Assembly: GCA_009930275.1 (NCBI GenBank)
Contig: RZYP01000088.1
Location: 1-7,817 of the forward strand
Length of the DNA stretch: 7,817 nt
Source of the DNA: Negativicutes bacterium
Lineage (GTDB): Bacteria; Bacillota_C; Negativicutes; Acidaminococcales; Acidaminococcaceae
Direction of reading: 5' to 3'
The notes under the pieces are model-generated. The model was not told the origin of the DNA, searched no databases, and saw only the letters and a program-made list of their open reading frames with translations. Both the position numbers and the translations under genes were made by a program. Each line of letters opens with the position of its first letter. The stretch's first letter is position 1. Shown here in pieces: positions 6,629-7,817 of the stretch.

Positions 6629-7603
6629 ATGAAAGAATTAAAGGAAATTCGTTTCAACGATAGTAACATCTTACTAAAAGACAATCTGGTGAGGGGTTCA
6701 ATATTACCAGAGAAAGTAGTGGAGCTGAATCGTAACATTACGATTGAAGGGAATACCGTAATTGAAGGTCCTGTTTTCGCATATAAGCTTGAAATACAAA
6801 ATGGTGATATGGAAATTCAAGGTGCTGTTTTCACGCAATTTGAGATTTATGTAAACAGTGAGGCCACCGGAAAAATATCTTTTAAAAAAAGCGTTGGATC
6901 GACCAACTCAATTGTATCCAGAGCTGTTAATTGTGATCTGATTTTCCATTCTGATATAAATGCTGAAAGTGTTACACTTTATAATGCATTCGTTGCAGGC
7001 AGTATTTATGCCGATGAAATTATCCTTGAAAACTGTGTAGTAATTGGAGGTGTTTTTGCAACACAACAAATAGATTTGACAAATTCAATAGTTGGAACTT
7101 TCAATACACCATCAATCAGAATCGATCAAACTGTGTATATGTTACTTCCAAGTGCCTTTTCAATTGAGAAAATTCACACTACAGAAAATGCTAAGTTATT
7201 CAATCTGAGTCTTGCAGATTTAGGATCTTTGTATAAAAGGATGGAACAAGCAAAGAATTCCGGTAAAATTGAAATCAACATTAATGCCGATGAAGTAAAA
7301 ACTACGTTGTCAAATGAAGAAATGCAGAAAACCTTGAGAAGTTATACCGTGATCGGGAAAGTACTGGCTGTTGATTTACTTGACACTGATAAGTTTCAAA
7401 ATCATTTTTTGTTGACTGCGGCAAGTCTGGATTCGCAGTTACTCAAAACTTACGACCTGGGAACTGATTCATCAGGGAAAACAACAACACTTTCAATAGA
7501 AAAGATAAAAGAATTCTTCTTTAATATAATGAATGGTAAGATTGAGATTCAAGAAATTGAAGGGAAATTCAATATTTCTCAGATTACTGAAATGGCCAGG
7601 TAG
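6629..7603 (+). CDS. Bactofilin-like beta-helix protein
   Basis: 324 residues, 31 bp after the preceding gene, the largest gap in the operon; no separate promoter was recognised. Residues 30-175 are a run of short beta-strand repeats of about 17-20 residues with recurring small turns, such as ITIEGNTVIEGPVFAYKLEI, MEIQGAVFTQFEIYV, SVTLYNAFVAGSIYADEIIL and CVVIGGVFATQQIDL. The alternating V/I and G pattern is that of bactofilins (polymer-forming cytoskeletal proteins) and other right-handed beta-helices. Residues 180-324 form an alpha/beta C-terminal domain (for example KIEININADEVKTTLSNEEM, and a helix EKIKEFFFNIMNG). Bactofilins are usually shorter and lack such a domain, so this is bactofilin-like rather than a typical member. 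There is no signal peptide, so it is probably cytoplasmic. The likely role is a filament or sheet at the membrane that works with the upstream proteins (inference). Its stop TAG is the last coding signal of the operon, and no terminator hairpin is evident downstream. Confidence 0.7.
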   Translation: MKELKEIRFNDSNILLKDNLVRGSILPEKVVELNRNITIEGNTVIEGPVFAYKLEIQNGDMEIQGAVFTQFEIYVNSEATGKISFKKSVGSTNSIVSRAVNCDLIFHSDINAESVTLYNAFVAGSIYADEIILENCVVIGGVFATQQIDLTNSIVGTFNTPSIRIDQTVYMLLPSAFSIEKIHTTENAKLFNLSLADLGSLYKRMEQAKNSGKIEININADEVKTTLSNEEMQKTLRSYTVIGKVLAVDLLDTDKFQNHFLLTAASLDSQLLKTYDLGTDSSGKTTTLSIEKIKEFFFNIMNGKIEIQEIEGKFNISQITEMAR

Positions 7604-7766
7604 TAAAAGATGTATTTATCATCACATCCACGGCATTCATTCCCTTGGGTCCGCGTTCAAGTCGGTAGGTGACCAGATCGCCCAATGTAATGCCATGATC
7701 GGCAATGATCTTGTGGAAACGAGGTGGCGGCAATTGTGAGAGGCAGATTAAAACAATGAAGGGAAT
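7584..7766 (-). pseudogene. Cold-shock-domain protein remnant (C-terminal half only)
   Basis: The minus-strand frame open from 7766 to the TAA at 7584-7586 encodes the second half of a cold-shock domain at 7721-7617. It reads RFHKIIADHGI, then GDLVTYRLERGPKGMNAVDV. The GDLV-x5-ERGPKGMNAV-V pattern is characteristic of CSD beta-strands 4-5. The first half of the domain, with the aromatic RNP1 motif (KGFGFI type), is missing. An in-frame TGA lies at 7767-7769 and the intervening residues are not CSD-like. There is no ATG start for a full domain, so a frameshifted or truncated gene is the best reading. Its 3' end overlaps the last 20 bp of the convergent bactofilin-like gene. G+C of 7621-7740 is about 52%, higher than the operon. 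Intact CSD proteins bind single-stranded RNA or DNA; this fragment is probably non-functional. Confidence 0.55.
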
Positions 7767-7817
7767 TCACTGCTTGTAGGAGTAAAACAACCGATGCTTC
7801 AAGCTCAATCCTGTACT

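Noticed and set aside
7609..7623. GATG/CATC hairpin after the last operon gene as a terminator
   Set aside because: A four-base stem with a seven-base loop and no T tract is too weak to call.
7533..7739. Plus-strand 68-codon frame at the right end
   Set aside because: It overlaps the end of the bactofilin-like gene and then runs antisense to the cold-shock-domain match; its own translation resembles nothing.
158..7745. AGAGGCA at both 158-164 and 7739-7745 as possible attachment-site direct repeats
   Set aside because: Only 7 bp match, which is expected by chance over this length, and no integrase gene is present.

Overview
The window most likely comes from a member of the Bacteroidota, probably Bacteroidales. 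The partial first gene reads as the C-terminal end of a HisS of that type. The downstream genes have A-rich leaders and, with one weak exception, no Shine-Dalgarno sequence. A Bacteroides-type -7 element (TAnnTTTG) lies upstream of the main gene set. The assignment is by inspection only.

Layout: (1) 2-169, the 3' end of hisS, about 57% G+C by hand count. (2) 170-447, an intergenic stretch with a near-ideal intrinsic terminator for hisS (217-261), an imperfect direct repeat (268-300) and a candidate promoter element (320-327). (3) 448-7603, six same-strand, tightly spaced genes (gaps of 14, 12, 11, 11 and 31 bp) that look like one operon and are clearly more A+T rich. (4) 7604-7817, a more G+C-rich stretch. 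Its minus strand encodes only the second half of a cold-shock domain, with no visible first half, so it looks like a gene remnant.

The six-gene operon is the point of interest. In order it encodes: an SPFH protein of the YdjI/'virion core protein' type ending in four evenly spaced zinc ribbons; a four-helix membrane protein with a helical cytoplasmic tail; a 729-residue coiled-coil protein with one membrane segment near its N-terminus, a (LDEE)5 acidic repeat and a small SAP/HeH-like C-terminal domain; two tandem paralogous helical proteins of about 300-340 residues; and a protein with a bactofilin-like beta-helix N-terminal half. No enzyme active site is apparent in any of the six. The parts (SPFH scaffold, integral membrane partners, coiled-coil proteins, beta-helix polymer) suggest a membrane-associated scaffold or cytoskeletal assembly. 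The nearest characterised parallel I can name is the Bacillus subtilis ydjFGHI membrane-stress operon, but here the PspA-like component is absent or replaced. Function remains unassigned; a membrane-stress, envelope-organising or defence role is inference only.
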